DNA of 64,000 bases from an uncultured Bacteroidales bacterium (GTDB lineage Bacteria; Bacteroidota; Bacteroidia; Bacteroidales; UBA932), in assembly GCA_947179325.1 (NCBI GenBank), contig CAMXAU010000005.1:62001-126000 (forward strand). The letters run 5' to 3'. The notes under the pieces were generated by a model that saw nothing but the letters and a program-made list of their open reading frames with translations, was not told the origin of the DNA and ran no database searches. Positions 35,185-44,123 of the stretch are shown here, in pieces. The position numbers and the translations under genes were made by a program. Numbering within the stretch: position 1 is the stretch's first letter; each line of letters starts with the position of its first letter.

Positions 35185-36300
35185 CTACATGGCACTGTCA
35201 TGATACTGCCGTACCTCGAATTCTCCGGAAAGGACTCCATAGCCATTCTCGGCAAGTGACTGCAGCTCATCTTCGCCAGGATAGACCACGACCGGAGCTA
35301 TAAAATCCACTCTTCCGGCAATGGTATCAGTAACCCGCCTGTTCCGCGCGATACCGCCTGTAAGGATAATTGCATCAACTTTTCCGGATACCACCGTTGA
35401 GAAGTAGCCAATATACTTGGAGATGCTCAGGCAGTACGCGTCAAGGAAAAGTTTGACATCAGCGTTTCCTTCATCAGCCATCTTTGTCAGTTCCAGGAAA
35501 TCATTTGTCCCGAAATATGAGACAGCCCCTCCACGCCCGACAAGCATCTTCTGTATTTCAGCTTTCGTATATTTACCGCTGAAGCACATCTCCACAAGAG
35601 GAAATGCAGGGACAGTCCCCGCCCTTTCAGGCGTAATAGGTCCATCTCCGCCAAGAGAGTCTGTAGTGTCTATTACCAGTCCGTTCCTATGGACTGAAAC
35701 CGAGCTTCCGCCTCCCATATGGGCGACAATCACAGTAACCTCCTTAGGTGACTTGCCGATGCTTTTTGCGTATCTCCGCACCATGGCCCTTGAATTCAGG
35801 GCATGGAACAAGGTTCTTCGCGGGAACTCCGGACGGCCGCCAAGCTTGGCTTCAGGCAGCATCTCGTCAGCCATAGGGGGATCTGCGATATATGCCCGGC
35901 ACACAGCTTCAACGCCTTTAGCACGTCTGAGAGCATTCACTTCTGCAGCAATGTCGTCTGCTATAAATGCACTCAGATTACAGGCATGAACACCATCCCT
36001 TCCTGTCGCAAGCATTTCAAGCATTGCCTCTCCAACCTCATAGACACCTGTCACAACAGGGGTTATAAGCCCCCCTCTTGCCATCACCACATCTATAGTT
36101 TCCAGTTCAACACCTTCGGACCGCAAAAAATCTGTGATAGAATCACGTCGCATCGCTTCCTGATCCATCACAGATTTATAATTTGCAAGAGTTTCAGCGC
36201 TATGGGCAATATTCTGCTCAAAAACCTTTACCCCTGCATCGAAAAATCCGATTTTTGTGGAAGTCGAACCGGTATTTATTGCCAGGATTCTTCCTTCCAT
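35185..36300 (-). CDS. buk: butyrate kinase
   Basis: A 371-residue ASKHA-fold kinase that converts butyryl phosphate and ADP to butyrate and ATP. The adenosine/phosphate motif is INTGSTSTKIGFF at the N-terminus, with VAHMGGGSSVSVHRNG and ILTGGIARN later in the chain. It begins four bases after ptb, and the pair forms the classic ptb-buk route. Substrate range in this family can include branched-chain acyl phosphates such as isobutyrate or isovalerate, so butyrate production is not assured. A terminator follows. Confidence 0.94.
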   Translation of the reverse strand: MEGRILAINTGSTSTKIGFFDAGVKVFEQNIAHSAETLANYKSVMDQEAMRRDSITDFLRSEGVELETIDVVMARGGLITPVVTGVYEVGEAMLEMLATGRDGVHACNLSAFIADDIAAEVNALRRAKGVEAVCRAYIADPPMADEMLPEAKLGGRPEFPRRTLFHALNSRAMVRRYAKSIGKSPKEVTVIVAHMGGGSSVSVHRNGLVIDTTDSLGGDGPITPERAGTVPAFPLVEMCFSGKYTKAEIQKMLVGRGGAVSYFGTNDFLELTKMADEGNADVKLFLDAYCLSISKYIGYFSTVVSGKVDAIILTGGIARNRRVTDTIAGRVDFIAPVVVYPGEDELQSLAENGYGVLSGEFEVRQYHDSAM

Positions 36301-36304
36301 ACCA

Positions 36305-37213
36305 TTACTTTGCAGACAAAGCTGCTATTGCTATTGAATTAAGTTTTGTCTCTATACTGTCTGCACGGCTTGAAAGCACACAAGGGACTTTCGCTCCGAC
36401 TACCATTCCCGCCTGCTTTACATCAGCGGCAAGCTTGGAGTTTGTCTTGTAGAAGACATTTGCAGATTCAATGTTAGGGAACAGCAGGCAATCCGCATCC
36501 CCGGCAACAGGGCTCACAAGCTTCTTGATTTCAACAGACTCCCTGTCAATCGCAACATCCAGTGCGAGAGGACCGTCTGCAATGCAGCCCCTGATCTGTC
36601 CACGGTCTGCCATCTTTGCAAGGATTGCAGCCTCTACACACGCAGGCATGCCAGGAAGCATCTGCTCTGTTGCTGCGATGATAGCCACCTTAGGCTTGGC
36701 TATGCCCATGGAGTGCGCAGTATTCACCAGATACCCGAGGATAGCCTGTTTCTGCTTGAGGTCCGGTGCCGGAATCACAGCCATATCGCCAAGGATAAGA
36801 AGCTTATGATAATTAGGGTTCTCAAGGACTGCGCAATGGCTCAGGACAGCCTTTGGAGGAAGGAGGCCTGTCTCCTTGTTGAGGATTGCCCTCATGAACT
36901 TGTCCGTGCTGCAAAGGCCCTTCATAAGGATATCACCCATACCCTGGTTGACCATTGTGACAGCCTGTGTCACAGCGGAAAGCTCTGCAGGATTATGGAT
37001 AATCGTGAACTTGGTGACATCGATGTTCTCCTTTGCACACTCCTCCTTGATCATATTCTCATCACCGACGAGCGTTGCATCAACGATACCAAGGTCAACG
37101 GCCTTGCTTGCGGCAGCAATTGTATGCCCGTCGACAGCCCAAGCTGCAATCATTCTCTTCTTGGCCCCACGCCCTGCGAGTTCGCCAAAAATATCTTCAA
37201 ATCTTGTAAACAT
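36305..37213 (-). CDS. ptb: phosphate butyryltransferase
   Basis: A 302-residue enzyme that exchanges CoA for phosphate on butyryl-CoA (or related acyl-CoA). Length and sequence fit Ptb rather than the longer Pta: GDILMKGLCSTDKFMRAIL, LILGDMAVIPAPDLKQKQ and the C-terminal FPNIESANVFYKTNSK are family segments. It lies between acetate kinase (25 bases upstream) and butyrate kinase (four bases downstream). No separate phosphotransacetylase is present in the window, so it might also supply acetyl phosphate to AckA; that is inference. Confidence 0.92.
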   Translation of the reverse strand: MFTRFEDIFGELAGRGAKKRMIAAWAVDGHTIAAASKAVDLGIVDATLVGDENMIKEECAKENIDVTKFTIIHNPAELSAVTQAVTMVNQGMGDILMKGLCSTDKFMRAILNKETGLLPPKAVLSHCAVLENPNYHKLLILGDMAVIPAPDLKQKQAILGYLVNTAHSMGIAKPKVAIIAATEQMLPGMPACVEAAILAKMADRGQIRGCIADGPLALDVAIDRESVEIKKLVSPVAGDADCLLFPNIESANVFYKTNSKLAADVKQAGMVVGAKVPCVLSSRADSIETKLNSIAIAALSAK

Positions 37214-37238
37214 ATTTAAGAATCTTATATTGGTTCAA

Positions 37239-38459
37239 TTAATTGTTTTCTTCCTCATTAAGGACTATATGCATAGTGTCCTGCGCTATCACAAGCTCTT
37301 CGTTTGTAGTTATGACTGCGACCTTCACCTTTGAGTCAGGAAGCGAGATCAGGGTATCTGTACCTGTTGCGACATTGGCCTCGTAGTCAAACTTCACCCC
37401 GAGATAGCTGAGGTTCTCGCACACCCTGCGGCGCATACGGCTGTTGTTCTCGCCGATTCCACCGGTAAACACAATGAGGTCAACACCGTTCATCACAGCT
37501 GAATAGGCACCTACATATTTTGTTACATCATAGACAAGTTTCTTCAATGTGAGCTTGGCCTTTGCATCTCCTGCATTCGCTGCCTCATTGAGGTCGCGGG
37601 CGTCAGAAGACACGCATGAAAGCCCTGCAAATCCGCTCTTCTTGTTCAGGACTGTGCTCATCTCCTCTGCCGACAGCCCCTCCTTCTCCTGGAGGAAAGT
37701 GATCACTCCCGGGTCAACACACCCGCAGCGGGTACCCATGATGACACCTTCAAGCGGAGTGAAACCCAATGAGGTATCAATGGATTTTCCGTTTGCCACA
37801 GCTGTTATCGAGCTGCCGTTGCCGAGATGACATGTGATGATCTTTGAATTGTTCAGGTCAAGCCCTGTGAATTTTGCACCCTTGGCAGATACAAATTTAT
37901 GGCTTGTGCCATGGAAGCCATATCTGCGGATCCTGTACTTGTCGTAGTATTCATAAGGAAGGGCATACATATATGCATATGACGGCATTGTCTGGTGGAA
38001 TGCCGTGTCAAATACAGCAACCTGCGGCACAGAAGGTAGTGCTTCAGCAACGGCCTTGATGCCCAGGAGGTTTGCTGGATTGTGAAGCGGTGCGATGTCA
38101 CAGCATTTCTCTATGCCGGCTATCACATGGTCATCAATGAGCTTGCTGCAGAAGAACTCTTCCCCCCCGTGAACGACACGATGGCCGACGGCCTCTATAT
38201 CCTCCAGGGTAGTGAGAACGCCAGTCTCCTTGTCAAGAAGGGCCTCAAGCACTGCCTTGATGCCGACTGTATGGTTCTCTATCACCATCTCCCTGACAAC
38301 TTTTTCCTTGCCGGAAGACTGATGTTTCAGGCATCCTGCCTCCATACCGATCCTCTCTACAAGCCCTTTGGCAAGAAGATCATAGACATCGTCTCCCTTC
38401 ATGTCCAGAAGCTGGTATTTCAAGGAAGAACTGCCACAGTTCAAAACTAGAATTATCAT
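37239..38459 (-). CDS. ackA: acetate kinase
   Basis: A 406-residue ASKHA-fold kinase making ATP and acetate from acetyl phosphate. Signature motifs are VLNCGSSSLKYQLLDM at the N-terminus, GFHGTSHKFVS, TCHLGNGSSITAV, and VFTGGIGENNSRMR near the C-terminus. It is the first gene of the operon, with a TAACTTTG promoter element 39 bases upstream, and is divergent from the comEC-like gene. Confidence 0.96.
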   Translation of the reverse strand: MIILVLNCGSSSLKYQLLDMKGDDVYDLLAKGLVERIGMEAGCLKHQSSGKEKVVREMVIENHTVGIKAVLEALLDKETGVLTTLEDIEAVGHRVVHGGEEFFCSKLIDDHVIAGIEKCCDIAPLHNPANLLGIKAVAEALPSVPQVAVFDTAFHQTMPSYAYMYALPYEYYDKYRIRRYGFHGTSHKFVSAKGAKFTGLDLNNSKIITCHLGNGSSITAVANGKSIDTSLGFTPLEGVIMGTRCGCVDPGVITFLQEKEGLSAEEMSTVLNKKSGFAGLSCVSSDARDLNEAANAGDAKAKLTLKKLVYDVTKYVGAYSAVMNGVDLIVFTGGIGENNSRMRRRVCENLSYLGVKFDYEANVATGTDTLISLPDSKVKVAVITTNEELVIAQDTMHIVLNEEENN

Positions 38460-38497
38460 TTTGTCATTGTTTTTAATAAATCATCTTCATAAAGGCG

Positions 38498-38530
38498 CAA
38501 AGTTATAAAATTTATGACTACTTTCGCAAA
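38498..38530 (-). promoter_or_regulatory. promoter of ackA (TTTG-N21-TAACTTTG)
   Basis: On the minus strand a TTTG box (38527-38530) precedes the -7 element TAACTTTG (38498-38505) by 21 bases, close to the Bacteroidota spacing. The promoter overlaps the start of the divergent comEC-like gene, which suggests either that the latter starts at the ATG at 38544 or that the two genes compete for RNA polymerase. Confidence 0.6.
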
Positions 38531-39716
38531 AAATCGGAACGAAATGGAAGCGGAGAGAGAGTCTGTGAGACTGGCAGTTTCGCTCACTTTAGGAGTTGCT
38601 GCCGCAAATTATTCATTCAGCACACATTATATTCACCAGGACAGCATACCTGCCATATCGTGGATTATCATGATGGCATTTGCAGCCACCTGGCTGATAT
38701 GCCATTCAATAAATTGCAGGATACCATGCTGCGCCATGGCAGGCAGCGGATTCCACGGCATAGGGATAACGCGTGGCAGGCTCATGATTGAAGTACTGTT
38801 TGCCATTGCCGGAGCAGGCATATATGCAATGGAGATGGTGCAGACGGCTGCGCTTCCTGCTGCACAAGGTCCGTTAAAGGAATTTGCATATTCATGCGCG
38901 GGACACATCAAGGAGGCGATTGACTGTATCGGATACAAAGACCCGCTATGCAATGCCATAGTAAAGGCTTTTCTCACAGGCGACCGCACCGGTCTTGACA
39001 GCCACACAAGGGAAATATTCAGGATAAGCGGAGCTTCCCATCTGCTTGCGCTTTCCGGGCTGCACATGGGAATAATCTACATCATATTGTCACGGGCGTT
39101 GTCGCTGGCAGGAAATTCGCCGGCAATGCAGAAGACCAGGTCCGCGACGATAATTGCAGCTGCCGGCCTCTTTACAGTCATGACCGGTGCATCCGCCTCT
39201 ATAGTAAGGGCTTTCCTGTTCATTCTGATCAACGAAGCGGCAAAGATATGCGGGCGCAAGGCTGACGGCACGTCTGTCCTGTGCACAGCATTGATGATAC
39301 AGCTGGCAATAAGCCCCGGAATCATATCATCTGTAAGTTTCCAGCTCTCATACCTTGCAATGGCAGGCATAATCACGGTCTACCCTGTGATGCAGAGAAT
39401 GTGGCCCAGGCCTCCTGCCGGACACAGGTTCAGGTTCATCATCACCCCTATGGAAAAAATATGGGAGCTATGTGCCCTATCAATTTCCTGTCAGCTGTTT
39501 ACAGGCCCGATGGCATGGTGGAGATTCGGAACTTTCCCGCAATATTTCCTTCTGACCAACCTGCTCTGCATACCATTGATGAGCATGATAATGTTCTCCT
39601 CCATAGCAGTGACAGCCATGACGGCCTTCGGGACCTGCCCGGCCATGCTCACGGAAATAAGCGAAAGGCTCATAGCATCCATGATTTCCGTGCTTGAGAT
39701 AATCAGTTCAATGTAA
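38514..39716 (+). CDS. short ComEC/Rec2-like membrane protein (competence core only)
   Basis: A 400-residue polytopic membrane protein with the ComEC/Rec2 competence core: GASHLLALSGLHMGIIYII near residue 172 is the family signature, followed by the helices of the channel domain. It lacks the C-terminal metallo-beta-lactamase-like nuclease domain that full ComEC proteins (about 700 residues) carry, and the N-terminal OB-like domain is short or absent. The role in DNA uptake is therefore uncertain. Alternative start at 38544 (MEAERESVRL), which would lie after the overlapping ackA promoter and a TACTTTCG near-match. Confidence 0.8.
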   Translation: MTTFAKNRNEMEAERESVRLAVSLTLGVAAANYSFSTHYIHQDSIPAISWIIMMAFAATWLICHSINCRIPCCAMAGSGFHGIGITRGRLMIEVLFAIAGAGIYAMEMVQTAALPAAQGPLKEFAYSCAGHIKEAIDCIGYKDPLCNAIVKAFLTGDRTGLDSHTREIFRISGASHLLALSGLHMGIIYIILSRALSLAGNSPAMQKTRSATIIAAAGLFTVMTGASASIVRAFLFILINEAAKICGRKADGTSVLCTALMIQLAISPGIISSVSFQLSYLAMAGIITVYPVMQRMWPRPPAGHRFRFIITPMEKIWELCALSISCQLFTGPMAWWRFGTFPQYFLLTNLLCIPLMSMIMFSSIAVTAMTAFGTCPAMLTEISERLIASMISVLEIISSM

Positions 39717-39724
39717 TGAGGTAA

Positions 39725-40840
39725 TCAGAGCGAAGACCATGTCTTCATGTCCCCGTCCTCTTCATAGATGAAATATCCGTCAAGAGAAGGCAATGCATGG
39801 ATTTCAGGAAGCACAAGGCTTTCAAGCTCAGATGACTCCACAAACGAGCATGCATCATCAAGCCCCACGACCATGCAGAATGTCGCAAGAGCGTCAGCCG
39901 TAGTCGCATCTGCAGCTATGACTGTGGCACTCAGCATAGAATGCGATACCGGATATCCGGAACGCGGATCAACTGTATGTGCAAACTTTTTCCCGTCCCT
40001 CATATAGAATTTACGGTAATTCCCGGAAGTTACGATTCCGCATGCACGTCCCTGTGAGTCAAGTACGCCTTCAAGGTCCGCCCCTGGTGTGTCATTCCCG
40101 TCAACAGGCCTGTCGACACCTATCTGCCACGGCTGCCCGGCCGGGTTCTTTCCATCACAGTAGATTTCCCCGCCGACATCTATGAGCATATCCTTGATGC
40201 CCAAAGAATAGAGATAACGTGCAACAAGGTCGCATGAATACCCTTGCGCAATTGCGTTGTAGTTAAGGACTACGAGAGGGCCATCCTCAGCGGAACCCTG
40301 CATAAGCATGTACTGCGAAAGCGTACCGTCATCTGAGACCGCAGCATCAATGTCCTTGACCAGCCGGGACATCCCGCATCCGGCACGGACTTCCTCAACC
40401 TGCCCGTCTGACGGGAAACTGTTGCCCTTGAATCCGAAGCCCCAGATATCGAACAGCGGTCCGGCGGCGACATCGAAGGCCCCGCCAGTCAACTCATGGA
40501 AATGATATGACAGTTTATATATTTCAATGAAGATGTCGTCCGGGACGATTGTCTCCCCCGCATTGAAACGGCTCAGGAGAGAGCCTTTGTTGTATCCGGA
40601 GATTGAATTGTCTATCCTCAGAAGTATGGAGTCTATCCCCTCCTTTATTTTTTCCGGCTTCATGCCCACAGGCCCGTCTGGCCCGTCAAGATTCAGCTTC
40701 ACAAGGTATGTTCCGCCCTGTGCAAAGCCGGAAATAGAAACATATCCGCCACGCCTTCCGCATGATGCACATGCAGCCAAAAGAATGGCTGCAAGAAATA
40801 TCTTCAGGATTTTACCTGTTCTGACACCAATATATCCCAT
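39725..40840 (-). CDS. apbE: FAD:protein FMN transferase (ApbE family), lipoprotein
   Basis: A 371-residue periplasmic lipoprotein that attaches FMN to Ser/Thr of flavoproteins such as subunits of Nqr or Rnf. The signal peptide ends in lipobox CASC (Cys near 27). ApbE motifs are AQGYSCDLVARYL, IDVGGEIYCDGKN, HTVDPRSGYPVSH and ATTADALATF. The start at 40840 is chosen because the -7 promoter element lies at 40860-40867, so an ATG at 40879 would be outside the transcript. Convergent with the comEC-like gene. Confidence 0.92.
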   Translation of the reverse strand: MGYIGVRTGKILKIFLAAILLAACASCGRRGGYVSISGFAQGGTYLVKLNLDGPDGPVGMKPEKIKEGIDSILLRIDNSISGYNKGSLLSRFNAGETIVPDDIFIEIYKLSYHFHELTGGAFDVAAGPLFDIWGFGFKGNSFPSDGQVEEVRAGCGMSRLVKDIDAAVSDDGTLSQYMLMQGSAEDGPLVVLNYNAIAQGYSCDLVARYLYSLGIKDMLIDVGGEIYCDGKNPAGQPWQIGVDRPVDGNDTPGADLEGVLDSQGRACGIVTSGNYRKFYMRDGKKFAHTVDPRSGYPVSHSMLSATVIAADATTADALATFCMVVGLDDACSFVESSELESLVLPEIHALPSLDGYFIYEEDGDMKTWSSL

Positions 40841-40859
40841 ATAAGGCAAAGTATTTGCA

Positions 40860-40867
40860 CAAAGGTA
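40860..40867 (-). promoter_or_regulatory. -7 element TACCTTTG of apbE
   Basis: Full match to TAnnTTTG on the minus strand, 20 bases before the apbE start at 40840. This decides between the two possible starts. A plus-strand near-match CATATTTG at 40891-40898 may serve the divergent FISUMP gene. Confidence 0.6.
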
Positions 40868-40930
40868 GCGGTTTTTCATGAAAAAATGCCCATATTTGCA
40901 AGAATGAACCGATCAAAACGGAAAGACGAG

Positions 40931-41998
40931 ATGACATTTAAAAGATTCAGAGCAGTTTCAACTATCATAATGGCAGCATCCATCGCCATTGTTTCATGTA
41001 AAAAAGACGAGGAGACTACAACATTGCCGACACTTGACGGCACACTGTCCTTTTCTGTCCCGCTATATGCAGATGTAGACGCGACGCTTGAAATGACAGC
41101 TAAAGGTGTGACACATCCTGAAGGAGATGCACTCGGTGTATATTGGAAGGTATCCCCTGACATGGAGGCAAATGACACATCAAAGACAGCATTCGACCCT
41201 GAGACAGGCGCGTCGCTGAAATATCAGCTTGACGGGAAGATGCAGACATATACAATCACATGCGGAGTATTTGCAAGCGGATACTCGACCAAGACCGCGA
41301 CACAATATGTCACTGCCGTAAAAGGCGGCATGGACGGGACTGGCTCGATAACTGAGGCGGGCTTCTCTGCATCGGACGAGGCATTCATTGACCCGAGGGA
41401 CGGGAAGGAATATTACATTGCATCCATTGGCGGCAGAATATGGTTCAGGCACAACCTTGCATACGAAGGTGAGATCACCGCCGGGCAGGAGTGTCTCGGA
41501 CACGGGATACCATATTATGATTGCGAGGCAATGACCGATGTGTTCGGGCTCTACTATACCCAGGAGCAGGCCTTGAACGCTTGTCCGGACGGATGGAGAG
41601 TGCCGGCAGAAGAAGATTGGCTTGACATGGCCAACGCCACTGCAGCATCAGACGGGAGCCTTGCCGTACAGAATTTTGAGAAAGGGCAGACATATGCAGG
41701 GCTTGCCGGTGCACTCATGGCTGATGCACAGTTCAACGGCAATGCACTTTGGGAATACTGGCCACAGGTCAAGATAACCAACAGCTCCAGACTGGCTGCG
41801 ATTTCTGCAGGATATGCAATCACGGCAAACGGGAGCAGCACTTTCGATGGCTCCACAAAATATGCAGCTTTCTGGACATCGGAGAATGACGGCGAGAAAG
41901 GAAGCTACAGATACATCTATGTTGACTCTCCTGATGTATACGTCGGGACAGGATACAGCTCGTTCGCTACATCAGTAAGGTGTGTCAGGGACTTGTAG
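40931..41998 (+). CDS. FISUMP-domain lipoprotein
   Basis: A 355-residue exported lipoprotein: signal peptide MTFKRFRAVSTIIMAASIA with lipobox IVSC, then an all-beta N-terminal part and a C-terminal domain of the Fibrobacter succinogenes major paralogous type. Its markers are GGRIWFRHNLAYEG, DVFGLYYTQEQAL, CPDGWRVPAEEDW and the final SVRCVRDL. Such proteins are surface-exposed in Bacteroidota, with no known activity. The start at 40931 is chosen because it begins the signal peptide. LemA follows after 25 bases. Confidence 0.85.
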   Translation: MTFKRFRAVSTIIMAASIAIVSCKKDEETTTLPTLDGTLSFSVPLYADVDATLEMTAKGVTHPEGDALGVYWKVSPDMEANDTSKTAFDPETGASLKYQLDGKMQTYTITCGVFASGYSTKTATQYVTAVKGGMDGTGSITEAGFSASDEAFIDPRDGKEYYIASIGGRIWFRHNLAYEGEITAGQECLGHGIPYYDCEAMTDVFGLYYTQEQALNACPDGWRVPAEEDWLDMANATAASDGSLAVQNFEKGQTYAGLAGALMADAQFNGNALWEYWPQVKITNSSRLAAISAGYAITANGSSTFDGSTKYAAFWTSENDGEKGSYRYIYVDSPDVYVGTGYSSFATSVRCVRDL

Positions 41999-42023
41999 CA
42001 TCAATCAATTAAATCAGAAAAAA

Positions 42024-42614
42024 ATGAAGAAAGGATTAGCAATACTTATAGTTGCAGCAGCAATTATTGCTGCACTGTTCATATGGACAAAGAACACATT
42101 CAATTCACTGGTGGCAGGAGAAGAGCAGGTAAGTGCAGCGTGGTCACAGGTAGAGAATGTCTACCAGCGCAGGGCTGACCTGATCCCGAATCTCGTTGCC
42201 ACAGTCAAAGGATATGCATCACACGAGCAGGCGACGCTTGAGGGTGTAATCGAGGCCCGTTCAAAGGCGACACAGGTAACCGTTGACCCGAGCCGTCTCA
42301 CAGAAGATGAGATTGCACGCTTCCAGGAGGCCCAGGGTACACTGAGCTCTGCTCTCGGAAGGCTCATGATGATAACCGAGAACTATCCGGACCTTAAGGC
42401 AAACCAGAATTTCACTGACCTGCAGGCACAGCTTGAGGGGACCGAGAACAGGATTGCGACTGAAAGAAGGAAATACAATGAAGTGGCAATGCAATACAAC
42501 ACTTCTGTACGCACATTCCCGAGAAATATCATCGCCTCCATGTTCAATTTCGGGACAAAGGGATATTTCAAGGCGTCAGAAGGCTCAGATGTAGCTCCAA
42601 AGGTAGAATTCTAG
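42024..42614 (+). CDS. LemA family protein
   Basis: A 196-residue protein with one N-terminal membrane helix (GLAILIVAAAIIAALFIW) and a long helical bundle. Family segments are QVENVYQRRADLIPNLVATV, ALGRLMMITENYPDLKANQNF and the C-terminal FNFGTKGYFKA. The start at 42024 is chosen as MKKG before the helix; an upstream in-frame ATG lies inside the previous gene. LemA genes are often next to a TPM-domain gene, as here, and the two probably act together at the membrane; the function is not established. Confidence 0.93.
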   Translation: MKKGLAILIVAAAIIAALFIWTKNTFNSLVAGEEQVSAAWSQVENVYQRRADLIPNLVATVKGYASHEQATLEGVIEARSKATQVTVDPSRLTEDEIARFQEAQGTLSSALGRLMMITENYPDLKANQNFTDLQAQLEGTENRIATERRKYNEVAMQYNTSVRTFPRNIIASMFNFGTKGYFKASEGSDVAPKVEF

Positions 42615-42645
42615 GCTTCTGCTGAGCCAGATAACAGTCATAGAC

Positions 42646-43449
42646 ATGAAATATATACGAAAATATCTTGCTGCCGCAATATTATTGGCAGCAAGCCTGT
42701 CTTTATATGCCATTCCGCAAAAGCCGGAACCGCAGAGACTGGTCTATGACTTTGCCGAACTGCTGACAGAATCCCAGGCTGAAAGGCTGGAACGTATCCT
42801 GGTGGCATTCGACGACTCCACATCGAACCAGATAGCAGTAGTGACAGTTACAGACCTTGAAGGTATGCCTGCATCTGAATATGCGACAAGGACAGGAATA
42901 GAATGGAAGGTCGGAAGCAGCGACTTCAACAACGGGGTTGTCATCCTGGTAAAGCCCAAGACAAAGGAATCAGGCGGCGAAGTTGCCATAAGCATTGGCT
43001 ATGGCCTTGAGGGAGCAATTCCGGATGTCTATTGCAAAAGGATAATAGACAATGAGATGATTCCACATTTCCGCGAGAATGACTATTCCGGAGGAATATA
43101 TGCGGCATGCGAGGTCCTGATGAAGCTTGCATCTGGAGAAATCTCAGAGCCACGCCAGTCAGATGACGATACGGAAGCGATGGCCGTAGCGGCATTCTGC
43201 CTCATAATCCTGATCATGATTGTCTTTTTTGCAATAATCTCAAAAGGAGGCGGAAACAGCGGGAACGGAGGCTCAGGAAGAACCGATGACGGTGATATAA
43301 TCGCTAGATCCATAATCATAGGCAATATCCTTGGACACGGGAGACGAGGAGGTTCATCCTGGGGAGGACAGTCCGGAGGCGGATTCGGAGGCTTCGGAGG
43401 ATTTGGAGGAGGCAGTTTCGGAGGAGGCGGTGCGTCCGGACGCTGGTAG
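42646..43449 (+). CDS. TPM-domain protein (YgcG type)
   Basis: A 267-residue membrane protein: signal peptide (about 1-23), TPM domain (about 30-155, with VYDFAELLTESQAERLERIL, TRTGIEWKVG, and GYGLEGAIPDVYCKRIID), one transmembrane helix near 185-205 and a C-terminal tail rich in Gly, Phe and Ser. TPM domains were first linked to photosystem II repair in plants (TLP18.3); in bacteria the role is unclear. It forms a pair with lemA, 31 bases upstream. Confidence 0.92.
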   Translation: MKYIRKYLAAAILLAASLSLYAIPQKPEPQRLVYDFAELLTESQAERLERILVAFDDSTSNQIAVVTVTDLEGMPASEYATRTGIEWKVGSSDFNNGVVILVKPKTKESGGEVAISIGYGLEGAIPDVYCKRIIDNEMIPHFRENDYSGGIYAACEVLMKLASGEISEPRQSDDDTEAMAVAAFCLIILIMIVFFAIISKGGGNSGNGGSGRTDDGDIIARSIIIGNILGHGRRGGSSWGGQSGGGFGGFGGFGGGSFGGGGASGRW

Positions 43450-43459
43450 CCTATCAGTA

Positions 43460-44095
43460 TTACCTCAGATCAGTGACAATCCAGCCCCCAGAAAACTCTG
43501 CGGGAGAGAAATCTGAAAGGGGGCCAGGATTGGAGAAGCGGAATGACGATATAACAAATGTCATCTTTGAGCCGTCCGGCAGGCTTATCTCAGCTCCTGT
43601 AATGGTCTCTCCTGCCTTGTCCATATAGATAACGGCATCACCGATCTCTGCGTTTTCTACAGCTTCCAGGGTAAAGACTTTGGCTGGTTTCGAGTTAAAC
43701 ATCCCCGCCTCACCATTGCCAGACCATGAGAACTCACGGTCAAGATTGCCGACAAGCATTGCCGGATTTGCAATTACAGCCTGGTTGCCGTCAACGGATT
43801 CGATTACGGCTTCTCTGGCCGCGACATCTGATGTCCAGCGAGATGTACCGTCACACCATATCTCAAGTCCATTGCCTGCCATGTAATATGAACTGCCCTG
43901 CACAATGACATTTCCGGATCCGTTCATCTTCACTCTTCCGTCATCTATCGTAAAGCTATAGTCAAACGCAGCCCTTGAAGACAGCATACGTGCAGCAAAT
44001 GCAGACAAGGCATCATTGTGCTGCTGTGCATCCAGCCCTGCAGCCGACAGGATGAGAGACAGGGCAGATATCATAATGGTAGATAAATGTTTCAT
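43460..44095 (-). CDS. lolA: LolA-like outer-membrane lipoprotein carrier
   Basis: A 211-residue periplasmic protein with a signal peptide (MKHLSTIMISALSLILSAAG) and the LolA half-barrel, including FDYSFTIDDGRVKMNGSGN and PAMLVGNLDREFSW. It would pass lipoproteins from LolCDE to the outer membrane. It follows ftsK after 28 bases, the usual lolA-ftsK neighbourhood in Bacteroidota, which makes it the better housekeeping LolA candidate of the two in this window. The start at 44095 is chosen over 44182, which lies inside ftsK. Sequence similarity to classical LolA is modest. Confidence 0.78.
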   Translation of the reverse strand: MKHLSTIMISALSLILSAAGLDAQQHNDALSAFAARMLSSRAAFDYSFTIDDGRVKMNGSGNVIVQGSSYYMAGNGLEIWCDGTSRWTSDVAAREAVIESVDGNQAVIANPAMLVGNLDREFSWSGNGEAGMFNSKPAKVFTLEAVENAEIGDAVIYMDKAGETITGAEISLPDGSKMTFVISSFRFSNPGPLSDFSPAEFSGGWIVTDLR

Positions 44096-44123
44096 CACAA
44101 AATTCTTGTTACAGGAATCCAGG

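Noticed and set aside
40841..40879. 13-codon N-terminal extension of the apbE lipoprotein
   Set aside because: It overlaps the TACCTTTG promoter element, so the upstream ATG would not be in the transcript.
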